NCBI GenBank assembly: GCA_036824265.1
Contig: DAITAL010000001.1
Span: 51,838-115,837, forward strand
Length of the DNA: 64,000 nucleotides
Direction of reading: 5' to 3'
From: JAAYZB01 sp937958685
Lineage (GTDB): Bacteria > Bacillota_I > Bacilli_A > Izemoplasmatales > Hujiaoplasmataceae
The notes below the pieces were generated by a model. That model saw only the letters and a list, made by a program, of their open reading frames with translations. It searched no databases and was not told the origin of the DNA. The position numbers were made by a program, and so were the translations under genes. Below, in pieces: positions 25,508-33,562 of the stretch (positions are counted from its first letter, which is position 1; each line of letters begins with the position of its first letter).

Positions 25508-25812
25508 TGCGGCTACCCCTCAGTTCATACATAAAATATATCACAAAGGAAGTTGAATGTGTCAATTATTTCTCCACAAAAAATGTGGATAACTTTTAAC
25601 GCACCAAAGACAAGAAGAGCAAAAATGTGGAAAATTCCACAGGCACAAATCCTTAATCAGAGACCTCTTTACGACTTTTCCACATTTCGACATTCCGTCT
25701 ATTTCAACACGATTGTCGATAAGGTGGAAACCCGGCTTCGGGGCCAGAAAAGCAGTTGAAAACCAGGTGGACAAACCGAAAAAACACAATTGACTCCCAA
25801 AATCGAAAACAG
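25508..25812. other. oriC: Replication origin (oriC) with DnaA-box cluster
   Basis: Intergenic region between divergent dnaA and rpmH. Box-like sequences are TTTCTCCACA (25569-25578), TGTGGATAA (25584-25592, a perfect TTATCCACA on the minus strand), TGTGGAAAA (25626-25634), TTCCACA (25635-25641, forming an inverted repeat with the previous one), and TTTTCCACA (25676-25684), plus looser copies at about 25721-25730 and 25765. The AT-rich stretch ACATAAAATATATC (25528-25542) next to dnaA may help unwinding. Box positions are read by eye. Confidence 0.88.
25535..25565 (-). promoter_or_regulatory. Promoter of dnaA
   Basis: Minus strand TTGACA (25560-25565), 19-base spacer, TATATT (25535-25540) preceded by TGa. 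It is embedded in oriC. Confidence 0.6.
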
Positions 25813-25841
25813 TTGACAGAAGTCGAAAAATCTTTTATAAT
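25813..25841 (+). promoter_or_regulatory. Promoter of rpmH operon
   Basis: Perfect consensus TTGACA (25813-25818), 17-base spacer, TATAAT (25836-25841). It is the best -35/-10 pair in the window, as expected for ribosomal protein L34. Confidence 0.92.
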
Positions 25842-25883
25842 GATGTAGCATGGTTTTTGGATGCATGTTTGGAGGTGTTGATA

Positions 25884-26027
25884 ATGAGCAGAACCTATCA
25901 ACCGAGCAAAATCAAAAGAGCAAGAACCCACGGTTTCAGGGCGCGCATGGAAAGCGCAAACGGCAGAAAAGTCCTTTCCCGCAGACGGGCCAGAGGCCGC
26001 AAGAGTCTGACTGTTTCCGACAGATAA
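25884..26027 (+). CDS. rpmH: 50S ribosomal protein L34
   Basis: Very basic 47-residue protein reading MSRTYQPSKIKRARTHGFRA, then MESANGRKVLSRRRARGRKS, the hallmark L34 sequence (TYQPSK...HGFRARM...GR.VL.RRR.KGR). It is slightly longer than the usual 44 residues at the C-terminus. GGAGGTG lies 6 bases upstream of the ATG. First gene of the canonical rpmH-rnpA-yidC-jag order. Confidence 0.98.
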   Translation: MSRTYQPSKIKRARTHGFRARMESANGRKVLSRRRARGRKSLTVSDR

Positions 26028-26064
26028 AACCGAATCGATTCAACGCCATATATATTAACACTCG

Positions 26065-26100
26065 AAATCACCGGAATAATATATCTTGGTGATTTTTTGT
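26065..26100 (+). terminator. Partial terminator between rpmH and rnpA
   Basis: Stem AAATCACC/GGTGATTT with a 15-base loop (26065-26094) and a T run TTTTGTTTT. It probably lowers rnpA-yidC expression relative to rpmH. Confidence 0.65.
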
Positions 26101-26120
26101 TTTATGAGAGGCGGCCGCCA

Positions 26121-26465
26121 TTGAACAAGGAATATCGGATCAAGAAGAATCGGGAAATCGAAGCTTTGCTCAAACAAAACACTCGTGTGGCGAATCAGCA
26201 CTTTGCTTTGTACTATCTTCACAAGCCCGAAGCGGAACATTTCCGTTTTGCCATCAGCGTCTCCCGAAAATGGGGAACCGCCGTGGCAAGAAACAAGATC
26301 AAGCGGCAACTCCGGGAGATAGTCAGAAAGAAAAGTCTCACCGCCAAAGTCGATTTTTTCATCGTTGTCAAAACCGCTTTGAAGGGATCCGACTACAAAG
26401 ATATCGACCGTTCACTGACAAACCTATTCGCGCGTGCGAAAATAATAGAAGGACAGGACATATGA
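26121..26465 (+). CDS. rnpA: Ribonuclease P protein component
   Basis: Protein subunit of RNase P, aiding 5' maturation of tRNAs. The core FRFAISVSRKWGTAVARNKIKRQLREIVR holds the RNR signature (ARNKIKRQLRE) and the basic helix. I prefer the TTG at 26121 (reading MNKEYRIKKNREIEALLK) with AGAGG about 9 bases upstream; a TTG at 26097 is possible but lies in the T run of the preceding terminator. 114 residues matches the family. It ends in an ATGA overlap with yidC. Confidence 0.93.
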   Translation: MNKEYRIKKNREIEALLKQNTRVANQHFALYYLHKPEAEHFRFAISVSRKWGTAVARNKIKRQLREIVRKKSLTAKVDFFIVVKTALKGSDYKDIDRSLTNLFARAKIIEGQDI

Positions 26466-27586
26466 GAAAAACAAAATTGCTGCTGGCATTCCTGGCGATC
26501 GCTCTGGTTTTCGGAGCCGCCGGATGCCAAGGAAAAAAAGGTGAAGTGTCTTACGGGAATTACACAGCGATTGTCGTCAAGAACGAAACAACAGCCGGAA
26601 CGAATTATTTCAACACCTTGATTCTTCTGGGTACGCCGACGGGGACTTCTGGCATTGAGGAAGACACCTTGTTCGACGTGAATACCTATACAGGCAAAAT
26701 GTATTGGGATCTCAGCGAGGAAGGCGTCTACGTCAGTGTGACGTTGCAAAACAACGAAGTCACCGCCAAGGAACAGACCGGATTGTATGAAAGCGTCTAT
26801 CGATCGCCGATCGGATCGCGCACCGGGGCTTGGGAATGGGTCATCAAACAGATCGGCGCCTTCACGTTTCATGCGAGCAACCTATTCGGGCTGCTCGGGG
26901 AAACCTATTGGTACTGGCTGGGACTTTTGATCATGACGCTGGTGATCAGAACCTTGGGTTGGCCGATTTATGCCAAGAGCAATGATATGACTTACAAGAT
27001 GAACCTGGCGCAACCCGAGCTCGCCCGAATCCAGGAAAAATACCGTGGACGGACCGACCAAGCCTCTCAGCAACGAATGCAACTCGAGACGATGGAAGTC
27101 TACAAGAAATACAAAATCAACCTGTTCGGCTGCCTGATGCCGCTCATGCAGATGCCGATCTTCATCGCGATGTACCAGGTTGTTCAGAGATTCCCGTTGA
27201 CGGAGACGGCCGTCTTCGGCAATGCGACCGCAAACATGAATACCGCCTTTCTCTGGACCGACCTTGGCAACACCGCCTGGCTGGCGAACCTGCCGCTCGC
27301 GATCATCGTTGGTGGCACGATGTGGCTCAGCCAGTGGCTGATGACCAAGAGACAGAAAGCACAGCAGAAACAACACAGCCGCTATGTCGATCCCAAAACC
27401 CAGCAAAGCCAGAAGATGATGAAATTCATGATGTACTTCATGATCCTGATGATGGCATACATCTCCATTGGCAACGCCGGGATCGCCTTCTACTGGATCA
27501 TCGGTAACTGCTATCAATTGTTCCAAAGCCATATCAGCCATCTTCAAGCCGACAAACGTCAAGCCAAATTGCGCAAGCAGTTTTAA
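26462..27586 (+). CDS. yidC: Membrane protein insertase YidC/SpoIIIJ type, lipoprotein
   Basis: Inserts proteins into the cytoplasmic membrane with or after SecYEG. The N-terminus MRKTKLLLAFLAIALVFGAAGC is a lipoprotein signal with Cys22. Unlike the usual 260-residue Gram-positive form, an extra ectodomain of about 100 residues (23-135) precedes the first conserved span at about 148-168, which keeps the functional Arg163 (VIRTLGWP). The cytoplasmic hairpin (YKMNLAQPELARIQEKYRG) and following spans CLMPLMQMPIFIAMYQVVQ and MYFMILMMAYISIG are typical. Translation is coupled to rnpA. Confidence 0.95.
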   Translation: MRKTKLLLAFLAIALVFGAAGCQGKKGEVSYGNYTAIVVKNETTAGTNYFNTLILLGTPTGTSGIEEDTLFDVNTYTGKMYWDLSEEGVYVSVTLQNNEVTAKEQTGLYESVYRSPIGSRTGAWEWVIKQIGAFTFHASNLFGLLGETYWYWLGLLIMTLVIRTLGWPIYAKSNDMTYKMNLAQPELARIQEKYRGRTDQASQQRMQLETMEVYKKYKINLFGCLMPLMQMPIFIAMYQVVQRFPLTETAVFGNATANMNTAFLWTDLGNTAWLANLPLAIIVGGTMWLSQWLMTKRQKAQQKQHSRYVDPKTQQSQKMMKFMMYFMILMMAYISIGNAGIAFYWIIGNCYQLFQSHISHLQADKRQAKLRKQF

Positions 27587-27601
27587 GGGGGAGCGAAGAC
27601 A

Positions 27602-28225
27602 ATGTTGAAATCAATCCAATTTGAAACCAAGACGATGAGCGAAGCGACCTTGAAGCAGGCCGCCAACGAACTCAAGGTGAACAAGGAATTCGTTGAACTC
27701 AAGATCATCGAGGAAAAGAAAAGTTTGCTGGGACTGAACAAAGCCTATGTCGTCGAAGCCCAAATCAAATTCGACCCGCTCAAGGATGGCATCGAGTATC
27801 TGAAGAAGATCCTGACGGAAATGGAAATCGAAGCGATCATCGAAGCCCGCATCGAGGAAGAGCGGCAGATCATCTTTTTGATCGACGCGAAGGAGAATCC
27901 GGTCCTGATCGGCAGAAACGGCAAGACTTTGGAAGCAATCCAAGTCTTGGTGAAGAATTTCATCAACCTCTTCACCGAGGACTTCTACATGGTTTTGCTT
28001 GACATCGGCGGGTACAAATCACAACGCAAGAAACAGCTCGAGATCCTGGCGACCAAGACTGCCAAGGAGGTCGCCAGAACGAAGATCCCCGCTCGCCTTG
28101 GCAAGATGAACGCTTATGAACGGCGGGTCATCCACACGAAACTATCCGACTGGCGCGACGTCTCGACCGAGTCCGAAGGCGAAGAACCCAACCGCTGCGT
28201 CGTGATCAAACCGAAACACAAGTAA
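27602..28225 (+). CDS. jag: RNA-binding protein KhpB/Jag
   Basis: Three parts: N-terminal Jag domain (LKSIQFETKTMSEATLKQAA ... SLLGLNKAYVVEAQIK, 2-60), a KH domain with NPVLIGRNGKTLEAIQVLVK (GxxG loop GRNG) and a C-terminal R3H domain (MNAYERRVIHTKLSD ... NRCVVIKPKHK). Homologues work with KhpA to bind RNAs and control cell elongation. It is 207 residues long, sits directly after yidC as in most Bacillota, and its stop overlaps the pth start. Confidence 0.95.
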   Translation: MLKSIQFETKTMSEATLKQAANELKVNKEFVELKIIEEKKSLLGLNKAYVVEAQIKFDPLKDGIEYLKKILTEMEIEAIIEARIEEERQIIFLIDAKENPVLIGRNGKTLEAIQVLVKNFINLFTEDFYMVLLDIGGYKSQRKKQLEILATKTAKEVARTKIPARLGKMNAYERRVIHTKLSDWRDVSTESEGEEPNRCVVIKPKHK

Positions 28226-28779
28226 TGATGGACAAGTTGATCGTTGGTCTTGGCAACCCTGGCAGGAAGTATGCCAAGTCAAAACACAACGCCGGCTTCA
28301 TGGCCATCGACGCTTTCGCCAAGCTGAAGAAAGTCAAATTCTCCAAGGAAACCAAATTCCAAGGCGAAGTGGCTGAAACCGAAACAGCGATCCTGCTCAA
28401 ACCGAAGACCTTCATGAACCTTTCCGGCAATTCCGTCAAGGCCGTAAGCCAGTACTATCGGATCCCCGCAGAAAACATCCTCGTCATTTCCGATGATGTC
28501 GATTTGCCGTTTGGCAAAATCAGACTGCGCGAAAAAGGCGGAGCCGGCGGACACAACGGATTGAAATCCATCATCGAACAACTTGGCAAAGAGACATTCA
28601 AGCGACTCAGGATCGGTGTCGACCGCAATGATGAGATGGACATGAAAGACCATGTCCTGAGCGGTTTTGCCAAAGCCCAAATGAAGGAACTTGCCGACCT
28701 GATGATTACAACAACGCGGATCATTGATGAGTATGCAACCGGACTTCCGTTTCCGGATCTGATGAGCAAATACAACTAA
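28225..28779 (+). CDS. pth: Peptidyl-tRNA hydrolase
   Basis: Frees tRNAs from prematurely released peptidyl-tRNA. Signatures: MDKLIVGLGNPGRKYAKSKHNAGFMAID with catalytic His of the HNxG motif, KPKTFMNLSGNSV, ILVISDDVDLPFGKIRLR, and GGAGGHNGLKSI. The length of 184 residues is normal. Two adjacent ATGs (28225 and 28228) are possible starts; the first overlaps the jag stop by one base. In Bacillus pth follows prs/ctc, and in this genome it has moved behind jag. Confidence 0.97.
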   Translation: MMDKLIVGLGNPGRKYAKSKHNAGFMAIDAFAKLKKVKFSKETKFQGEVAETETAILLKPKTFMNLSGNSVKAVSQYYRIPAENILVISDDVDLPFGKIRLREKGGAGGHNGLKSIIEQLGKETFKRLRIGVDRNDEMDMKDHVLSGFAKAQMKELADLMITTTRIIDEYATGLPFPDLMSKYN

Positions 28780-28780
28780 A

Positions 28781-28805
28781 ACCGCCCCGCGGTTTTTTTT
28801 GTTTT
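28781..28805 (+). terminator. Terminator after pth
   Basis: ACCGC-CCC-GCGGT followed by eight Ts, directly after the stop. Confidence 0.85.
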
Positions 28806-28848
28806 CCAAAGGACAAATCGGGTTAGAGACAATCATCAGATCGTTGTA

Positions 28849-28857
28849 TGATATAAT
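28849..28857 (+). promoter_or_regulatory. Promoter of the SDR gene (extended -10)
   Basis: TGaTATAAT; no clear -35. Confidence 0.6.
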
Positions 28858-28889
28858 ATTGCCTGACAGAGCAAGAGGAGGAATGAGAG

Positions 28890-29660
28890 ATGAAGCCAGC
28901 AGACGAAAAGGCATATGCGGTTGTGACCGGAGCCTCGAGCGGGATCGGGTGGGAACTTGCCCGCGAACTAGGGCGGCGCGGTTTCAATTTGATTATCGTC
29001 GCCCGTCGGCGCGAGCGGCTTGAGCAACTCAGAAACGAATTATTGGCGAAGCACACGATCGATGTCGTCGTGATCGACATGGATCTCGGCGTCTTGGACA
29101 ATTGCCACCAGCTGCACGAAATGACGAAAGCATATGCGCCGACGATCCTCATCAACAACGCCGGCTTCGGTCAATACGGTTTCTCTACCAAGATTCCTTT
29201 GGATAAAGAACTGGAAATGATCAGGTTGAATATCGAGTCATTGCACGTTCTGACCAAACTATATGTCCTTTCGATGGAAAAAGGTGTAATATTGAACGTT
29301 GCCAGCATGGCGGCGTTCGTCCCGACGCCCTTGTTGGCCTCGTATGCGGCGACGAAAGCATACGTCGCCAGTTTTAGCCGTGCGCTCGACTATGAACTGG
29401 GTTGGAAAAAGACGAATATTAGGGTGTTGTCACTGTGTCCCGGGCCTGTGGAGAGCGAATTCGGACTTGTGGCCAACGCCAGGCAGACAAGGCAGGCGCT
29501 CAAGGCCGCTGTGTGCGCCAGGATCGCGGTCAAAGGAATCATGAAACGCCGCCCGATCATCATTCCGGGAGCATTGATGAAGATCGCTTACGTGGTGCTG
29601 AAACTTCTTCCGACAAGGTGGGTACTACCCTCTGTCTTCAAGATCCAAAAACATAAATGA
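28890..29660 (+). CDS. Short-chain dehydrogenase/reductase
   Basis: Classical SDR of 256 residues: nucleotide-binding TGASSGIGWELA (14-25), NNAG at about 89-92, the active-site Ser followed by YAATKAY with Tyr and Lys, and the LCPGPVESEF stretch. The C-terminal PGALMKIAYVVLKLLPTRWVLPSV is hydrophobic and may bind the membrane, as in DltE/YqjQ-like members. Substrate unknown. It is a single gene between pth and mfd with GAGGAATGAGAG before its ATG. Confidence 0.9.
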   Translation: MKPADEKAYAVVTGASSGIGWELARELGRRGFNLIIVARRRERLEQLRNELLAKHTIDVVVIDMDLGVLDNCHQLHEMTKAYAPTILINNAGFGQYGFSTKIPLDKELEMIRLNIESLHVLTKLYVLSMEKGVILNVASMAAFVPTPLLASYAATKAYVASFSRALDYELGWKKTNIRVLSLCPGPVESEFGLVANARQTRQALKAAVCARIAVKGIMKRRPIIIPGALMKIAYVVLKLLPTRWVLPSVFKIQKHK

Positions 29661-29721
29661 CCAACCTCACCACACATCTAATAAAGGCCTGAAAATAGCC
29701 AAAAACACAAGAGGACACAAG

Positions 29722-32700
29722 ATGGAAAAAGTCATACGGTTCATAGATGACAACAACTTGTTGCGCGACTTTGAAAAGATATGTCTATCGCCAAACGGAA
29801 CGATTGAAATCACCGGGGCCAGCGAGGAAATCGGGGCGCTTTTGGCAATGCGCATGCACCTTAAAAATGATAATCCCGTCTTGATCGTCGGATCAAATCT
29901 CTACCACGCCCAACTGCTTTACGACAAACTCAGCAGCGCTCTGGGAGAAGAGCGTGTCCTGTTCTTTCCGCAAGATGAATTTGTCACTACCGAGATGCTT
30001 GTATCATCAGCCGAATTTCGGCTCGAAAGGATCAACACCGCGATTTCTCTATCCACAGGATCAACGAAGGTTGTAGTCACAAATCTTCCCGGTTTATTGC
30101 GGCCAATGGTTGATCCAGAAAAATGGAAAAAGGCCAAAATTAGCGTTGTAAGCGGTGCACAAATACCTCTGCGGCAATTGATTGACGGGCTATTTTCTTT
30201 GGGATACAACCGAGAGTATACTGTCGAAAAAATGGGCGATTACAGCGTTCGCGGCGGTATCGTCGATCTGTTTCCGCTAGGACAAAAACACCCCGTTCGC
30301 CTTGATCTTTTTGGTGATTTCATCGAGACAATCAAGGTTTTTGACGTTGAAACCCAACGATCTATTGCCAAGATCGACGCCATCGACATTCTGCCGATGA
30401 CCGACATTCTTTATGATGATGACGACTTGAAGAGACTGAAAAACATGATTGAAATCAAGGTCGACACGGGCATTTTTAATCAGGAGGCCAGAGAAAAGTT
30501 GGCGGTAGACATGGAGAATTTCTCCGCCAGACGGAATCTCGACCGACTCCATAGATATCTGCCGTTGATTACTGACAAGCCCTATACGCTCATCGATTAT
30601 CTCCCCGAGGCCACGGTATTCTTCATGGATAGAAGCAGGCTAGACGTCCAATATCGACTGCTTGTCGAGGACATCGCAGCCTGGTACGACAAGATGGGAG
30701 ACTATGCAAAAGCGGGTTTCTCCTTCCTTTATCCCTGGGAACAGCTGTCGTTCAGACAGACAATCGACGTCCACTACTTCGATCACCAACGCACTGATTT
30801 TGGCAGATCCGCATTGGCTATTCCCGGAGGAAACCCGTTGAGATTCGCAGGCAACCTCAACCTCTTCCTCGCGGAATTGAAAACGCGAAATCCCGGTATG
30901 ACTGCCGTTGTCGTCACCTCGGGGACAAAGGCTCGCGAGCAACTTTGTGAATTGATGGATGAGAACGAGATCGGATATCAGTTGATCGGCAGGAACGATC
31001 AACCCGTCAAAGGCGGAATCAACCTCATCGTCAGCGAGGCATATTTCGACCTTTACGCTCCGGGTTTGGGACTCATGGTGATCACTGAGACGGCCTTCAA
31101 ACCCCGGGCGGTGTCCAAGAACAAAGGCCGGTATGTATCCGTTTATGACAACAGCAGACGCCTTGCTTCCATCAACGATCTCAATCACGGCGACTATGTC
31201 GTCCACTACGATTACGGCATCGGCCGTTTCCTTGACATCAAGACGATGGAACTCGGGAACACCAAAAACGACTACATCCATCTTGAGTATCGTGACGGCG
31301 ACAAATTGTATATCCCTTTGGAATCGTTCTCGCAAATCCACAAATACGCCGGTAGCGAAGGCTTCGTTCCCCGGCTAAGCAAACTCGGCGGATCCGATTG
31401 GGAGCGGACGAAACAAAGGGTCAAACACAGAGTCAGAATCGTTGCCGACAGACTCATTGCCCTTTATTCGGAGCGCGAGCGGGCGACCGGATTTGCCTAT
31501 GACAGATATCCCGAGCTTGAAGGCGAACTGCAAACGGATTTTCCCTATGTCGAAACCAGCGATCAACTCCGGGCGATCGCCGAGGTCTTCCATGACATGG
31601 CGATCGCCAAACCGATGGACAGACTTCTCTGCGGAGATGTCGGTTTTGGCAAAACCGAGGTGGCCCTGCGCGCCGCTTTTCGAGCCGTCCTAAACAACAA
31701 GCAGGTGGCATATCTGGCGCCGACAACCGTGCTTTCAAAGCAACACTACCAGACGTTTTCCGAGCGTTTGGACAAGTTTGGCGTCAGGGTGGCACTTCTC
31801 AACCGGTTCACCGCAAAGAAACAACAGCGCGAGATTTTGGCCGGTTTGCGGGCAAAAACAATCGATATTCTGATTGGAACCCACAGAATCCTGAGCGCCG
31901 ATGTCGCTTTTGCCGATCTTGGTCTGCTCGTCGTCGACGAAGAGCAACGGTTCGGTGTCGAACATAAAGAGAAGATCAAAGAGATGAAAGTCAGCGTCGA
32001 CGTCTTGACTTTGTCGGCGACGCCGATTCCCCGCACCCTGCAAATGGCGATCATGGGCGTCAAGAACATGAGCCTTCTGGAAAGCGCTCCGGAGAATCGC
32101 TATCCCATCCAAACGTACGTGTTGGAACAAAACGACACCATCGTCAAAGATGCCATCGAAAGAGAACTCGCCAGGAAAGGACAGGTCTTCTATCTTTACA
32201 ATCGCATCGACAACATCGAGAACATCGCCTTCGACATCGCCGCGCTCGTCCCGGACGCCAGGGTGCGTTATGCCCACGGCCAGATGCCGAAGCACGAACT
32301 TGAGGATGTCGTCGAGGATTTCATCAACCGCGATGTCGATGTTTTGGTTTCCACCACGATCATCGAAACCGGAATCGACATCCCCAACGCCAACACCCTG
32401 ATCGTCCACGAGGCCGACAGACTTGGGCTGTCGCAATTGTACCAGATCAGGGGGCGGGTCGGACGCAGCGATCGGATCGCCTATGCGTATCTGATGTACA
32501 AAGGCGGACGCCAAATGACAGAAGACGCGGAAAAGCGACTGAAAGTGATCAAGGAATTCACGGAACTCGGCAGCGGGTTCAAAATCGCCGTCCGCGATCT
32601 GTCAATCCGCGGCGCGGGCGACATCCTCGGAGCGGAACAATCCGGATTCATCGACTCCGTTGGCATCGATTTGTATCTCAAGATCCTTGAAGAGGAAATC

Positions 32701-33198
32701 AAAGAAAAGCAAGGGGTCACCAAAGCGGCGAAGCCAACATATCCGATCAAAGCCAACGTCTCCCGTTACATCGATGAGGAATACGTTTCCGACGATTTCG
32801 TCAAAATTGAAATGCACAAGAAAATCAACGAGATCGACAGCATCAAGGACATCAACGAACTGCTTGAGGAATTCGCCGACCGATTCGGGAAATTCGAGCC
32901 GGAATTGGAGATCTACATCTATGAAAGGCTGTTTGAGAAACTGACGGTCAAACTCGGGGTCGACAAGATGGTTGAGAAGAAGACCAACATCACCCTTGTC
33001 CTCACCGAAGACGCGACCAAACACCTGGCCGGGGACGAGTTGTTCCGCTCAGGCATGCAGATAAGCCGGTTCATCCGCTTCGCCTATAAAAACAACAAGA
33101 TCCAGATCATCCTCGATACGGTGGGTTTGGAGAAACACTGGCTGTATACGATGGTGGAATTTCTGGCAAAGATAACCAATCAGAACCATGCCGCATGA
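29722..33198 (+). CDS. mfd: Transcription-repair coupling factor
   Basis: Large translocase that removes stalled RNA polymerase and recruits UvrA. The 1158 residues give the full domain set: UvrB-like N-terminal region (RGGIVDLFPLG at about 170-180), RNA polymerase-interaction domain (about 475-560, NHGDYVVHYDYGIGRF), SF2 helicase motor with Walker A LCGDVGFGKTEVALRAAF and DEEQRFGVEHKEKIK, SATPIPRTLQMA, and ETGIDIPNANTLIVHEADRLGLSQLYQIRGRVGR. The UvrA-binding C-terminal D7 domain is last. In Bacillus mfd also follows pth closely. Confidence 0.98.
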   Translation: MEKVIRFIDDNNLLRDFEKICLSPNGTIEITGASEEIGALLAMRMHLKNDNPVLIVGSNLYHAQLLYDKLSSALGEERVLFFPQDEFVTTEMLVSSAEFRLERINTAISLSTGSTKVVVTNLPGLLRPMVDPEKWKKAKISVVSGAQIPLRQLIDGLFSLGYNREYTVEKMGDYSVRGGIVDLFPLGQKHPVRLDLFGDFIETIKVFDVETQRSIAKIDAIDILPMTDILYDDDDLKRLKNMIEIKVDTGIFNQEAREKLAVDMENFSARRNLDRLHRYLPLITDKPYTLIDYLPEATVFFMDRSRLDVQYRLLVEDIAAWYDKMGDYAKAGFSFLYPWEQLSFRQTIDVHYFDHQRTDFGRSALAIPGGNPLRFAGNLNLFLAELKTRNPGMTAVVVTSGTKAREQLCELMDENEIGYQLIGRNDQPVKGGINLIVSEAYFDLYAPGLGLMVITETAFKPRAVSKNKGRYVSVYDNSRRLASINDLNHGDYVVHYDYGIGRFLDIKTMELGNTKNDYIHLEYRDGDKLYIPLESFSQIHKYAGSEGFVPRLSKLGGSDWERTKQRVKHRVRIVADRLIALYSERERATGFAYDRYPELEGELQTDFPYVETSDQLRAIAEVFHDMAIAKPMDRLLCGDVGFGKTEVALRAAFRAVLNNKQVAYLAPTTVLSKQHYQTFSERLDKFGVRVALLNRFTAKKQQREILAGLRAKTIDILIGTHRILSADVAFADLGLLVVDEEQRFGVEHKEKIKEMKVSVDVLTLSATPIPRTLQMAIMGVKNMSLLESAPENRYPIQTYVLEQNDTIVKDAIERELARKGQVFYLYNRIDNIENIAFDIAALVPDARVRYAHGQMPKHELEDVVEDFINRDVDVLVSTTIIETGIDIPNANTLIVHEADRLGLSQLYQIRGRVGRSDRIAYAYLMYKGGRQMTEDAEKRLKVIKEFTELGSGFKIAVRDLSIRGAGDILGAEQSGFIDSVGIDLYLKILEEEIKEKQGVTKAAKPTYPIKANVSRYIDEEYVSDDFVKIEMHKKINEIDSIKDINELLEEFADRFGKFEPELEIYIYERLFEKLTVKLGVDKMVEKKTNITLVLTEDATKHLAGDELFRSGMQISRFIRFAYKNNKIQIILDTVGLEKHWLYTMVEFLAKITNQNHAA

Positions 33199-33200
33199 GA

Positions 33201-33234
33201 CAGGCGCCAAGCGAAAGGCGCCTGTTTTTATTAT
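33201..33234 (+). terminator. Terminator after mfd
   Basis: CAGGCGCC-AAGCGAAA-GGCGCCTG followed by TTTTTATTATT. Confidence 0.9.
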
Positions 33235-33266
33235 TGGGTGTTTCGTTAGAGATAACCAAAATTAGA

Positions 33267-33295
33267 TTGAAAATTATATTATTTTATAATATAAT
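33267..33295 (+). promoter_or_regulatory. Promoter of the S4-recF-gyrB-gyrA-serS operon
   Basis: TTGAAA (33267-33272), 17-base spacer, TATAAT (33290-33295), inside a nearly pure A/T run from 33270 to 33305. A second, shifted TATAAT lies at 33285-33290. Confidence 0.8.
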
Positions 33296-33346
33296 ATTAT
33301 ATATAGAGACAAACACTGTCAATCATCATCCCGACGGGGGAAACCA

Positions 33347-33559
33347 ATGAGAAACATCAGGATCGTCACGCCATATATAACTCTCGGTCAGTTGTTGAAA
33401 TATGCCGACCTGATCCAAAGTGGCGGCGAGGCCAAGACCTTCATCGACACTCACGAAATCCTCGTGAATGGAGTTTCGGAAAAACAAAGAGGCAAAAAAC
33501 TCCATCCCGGAGACTTGCTTACCATCGATAACAAAACCAAATTGATGATATCCTCATAG
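33347..33559 (+). CDS. S4-domain RNA-binding protein (YaaA/YlmN-like)
   Basis: A 70-residue S4-like protein: ITLGQLLKYADLIQSGGEAKTFI, then EILVNGVSEKQRGKKLHPGDLL, the usual RNA-binding L-shaped motif. In Bacillota this small gene (yaaA in Bacillus subtilis) is found between dnaN and recF and is linked to 50S assembly; here it still sits immediately before recF (3-base gap) although dnaA/dnaN are elsewhere. Confidence 0.9.
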   Translation: MRNIRIVTPYITLGQLLKYADLIQSGGEAKTFIDTHEILVNGVSEKQRGKKLHPGDLLTIDNKTKLMISS

Positions 33560-33562
33560 CCT

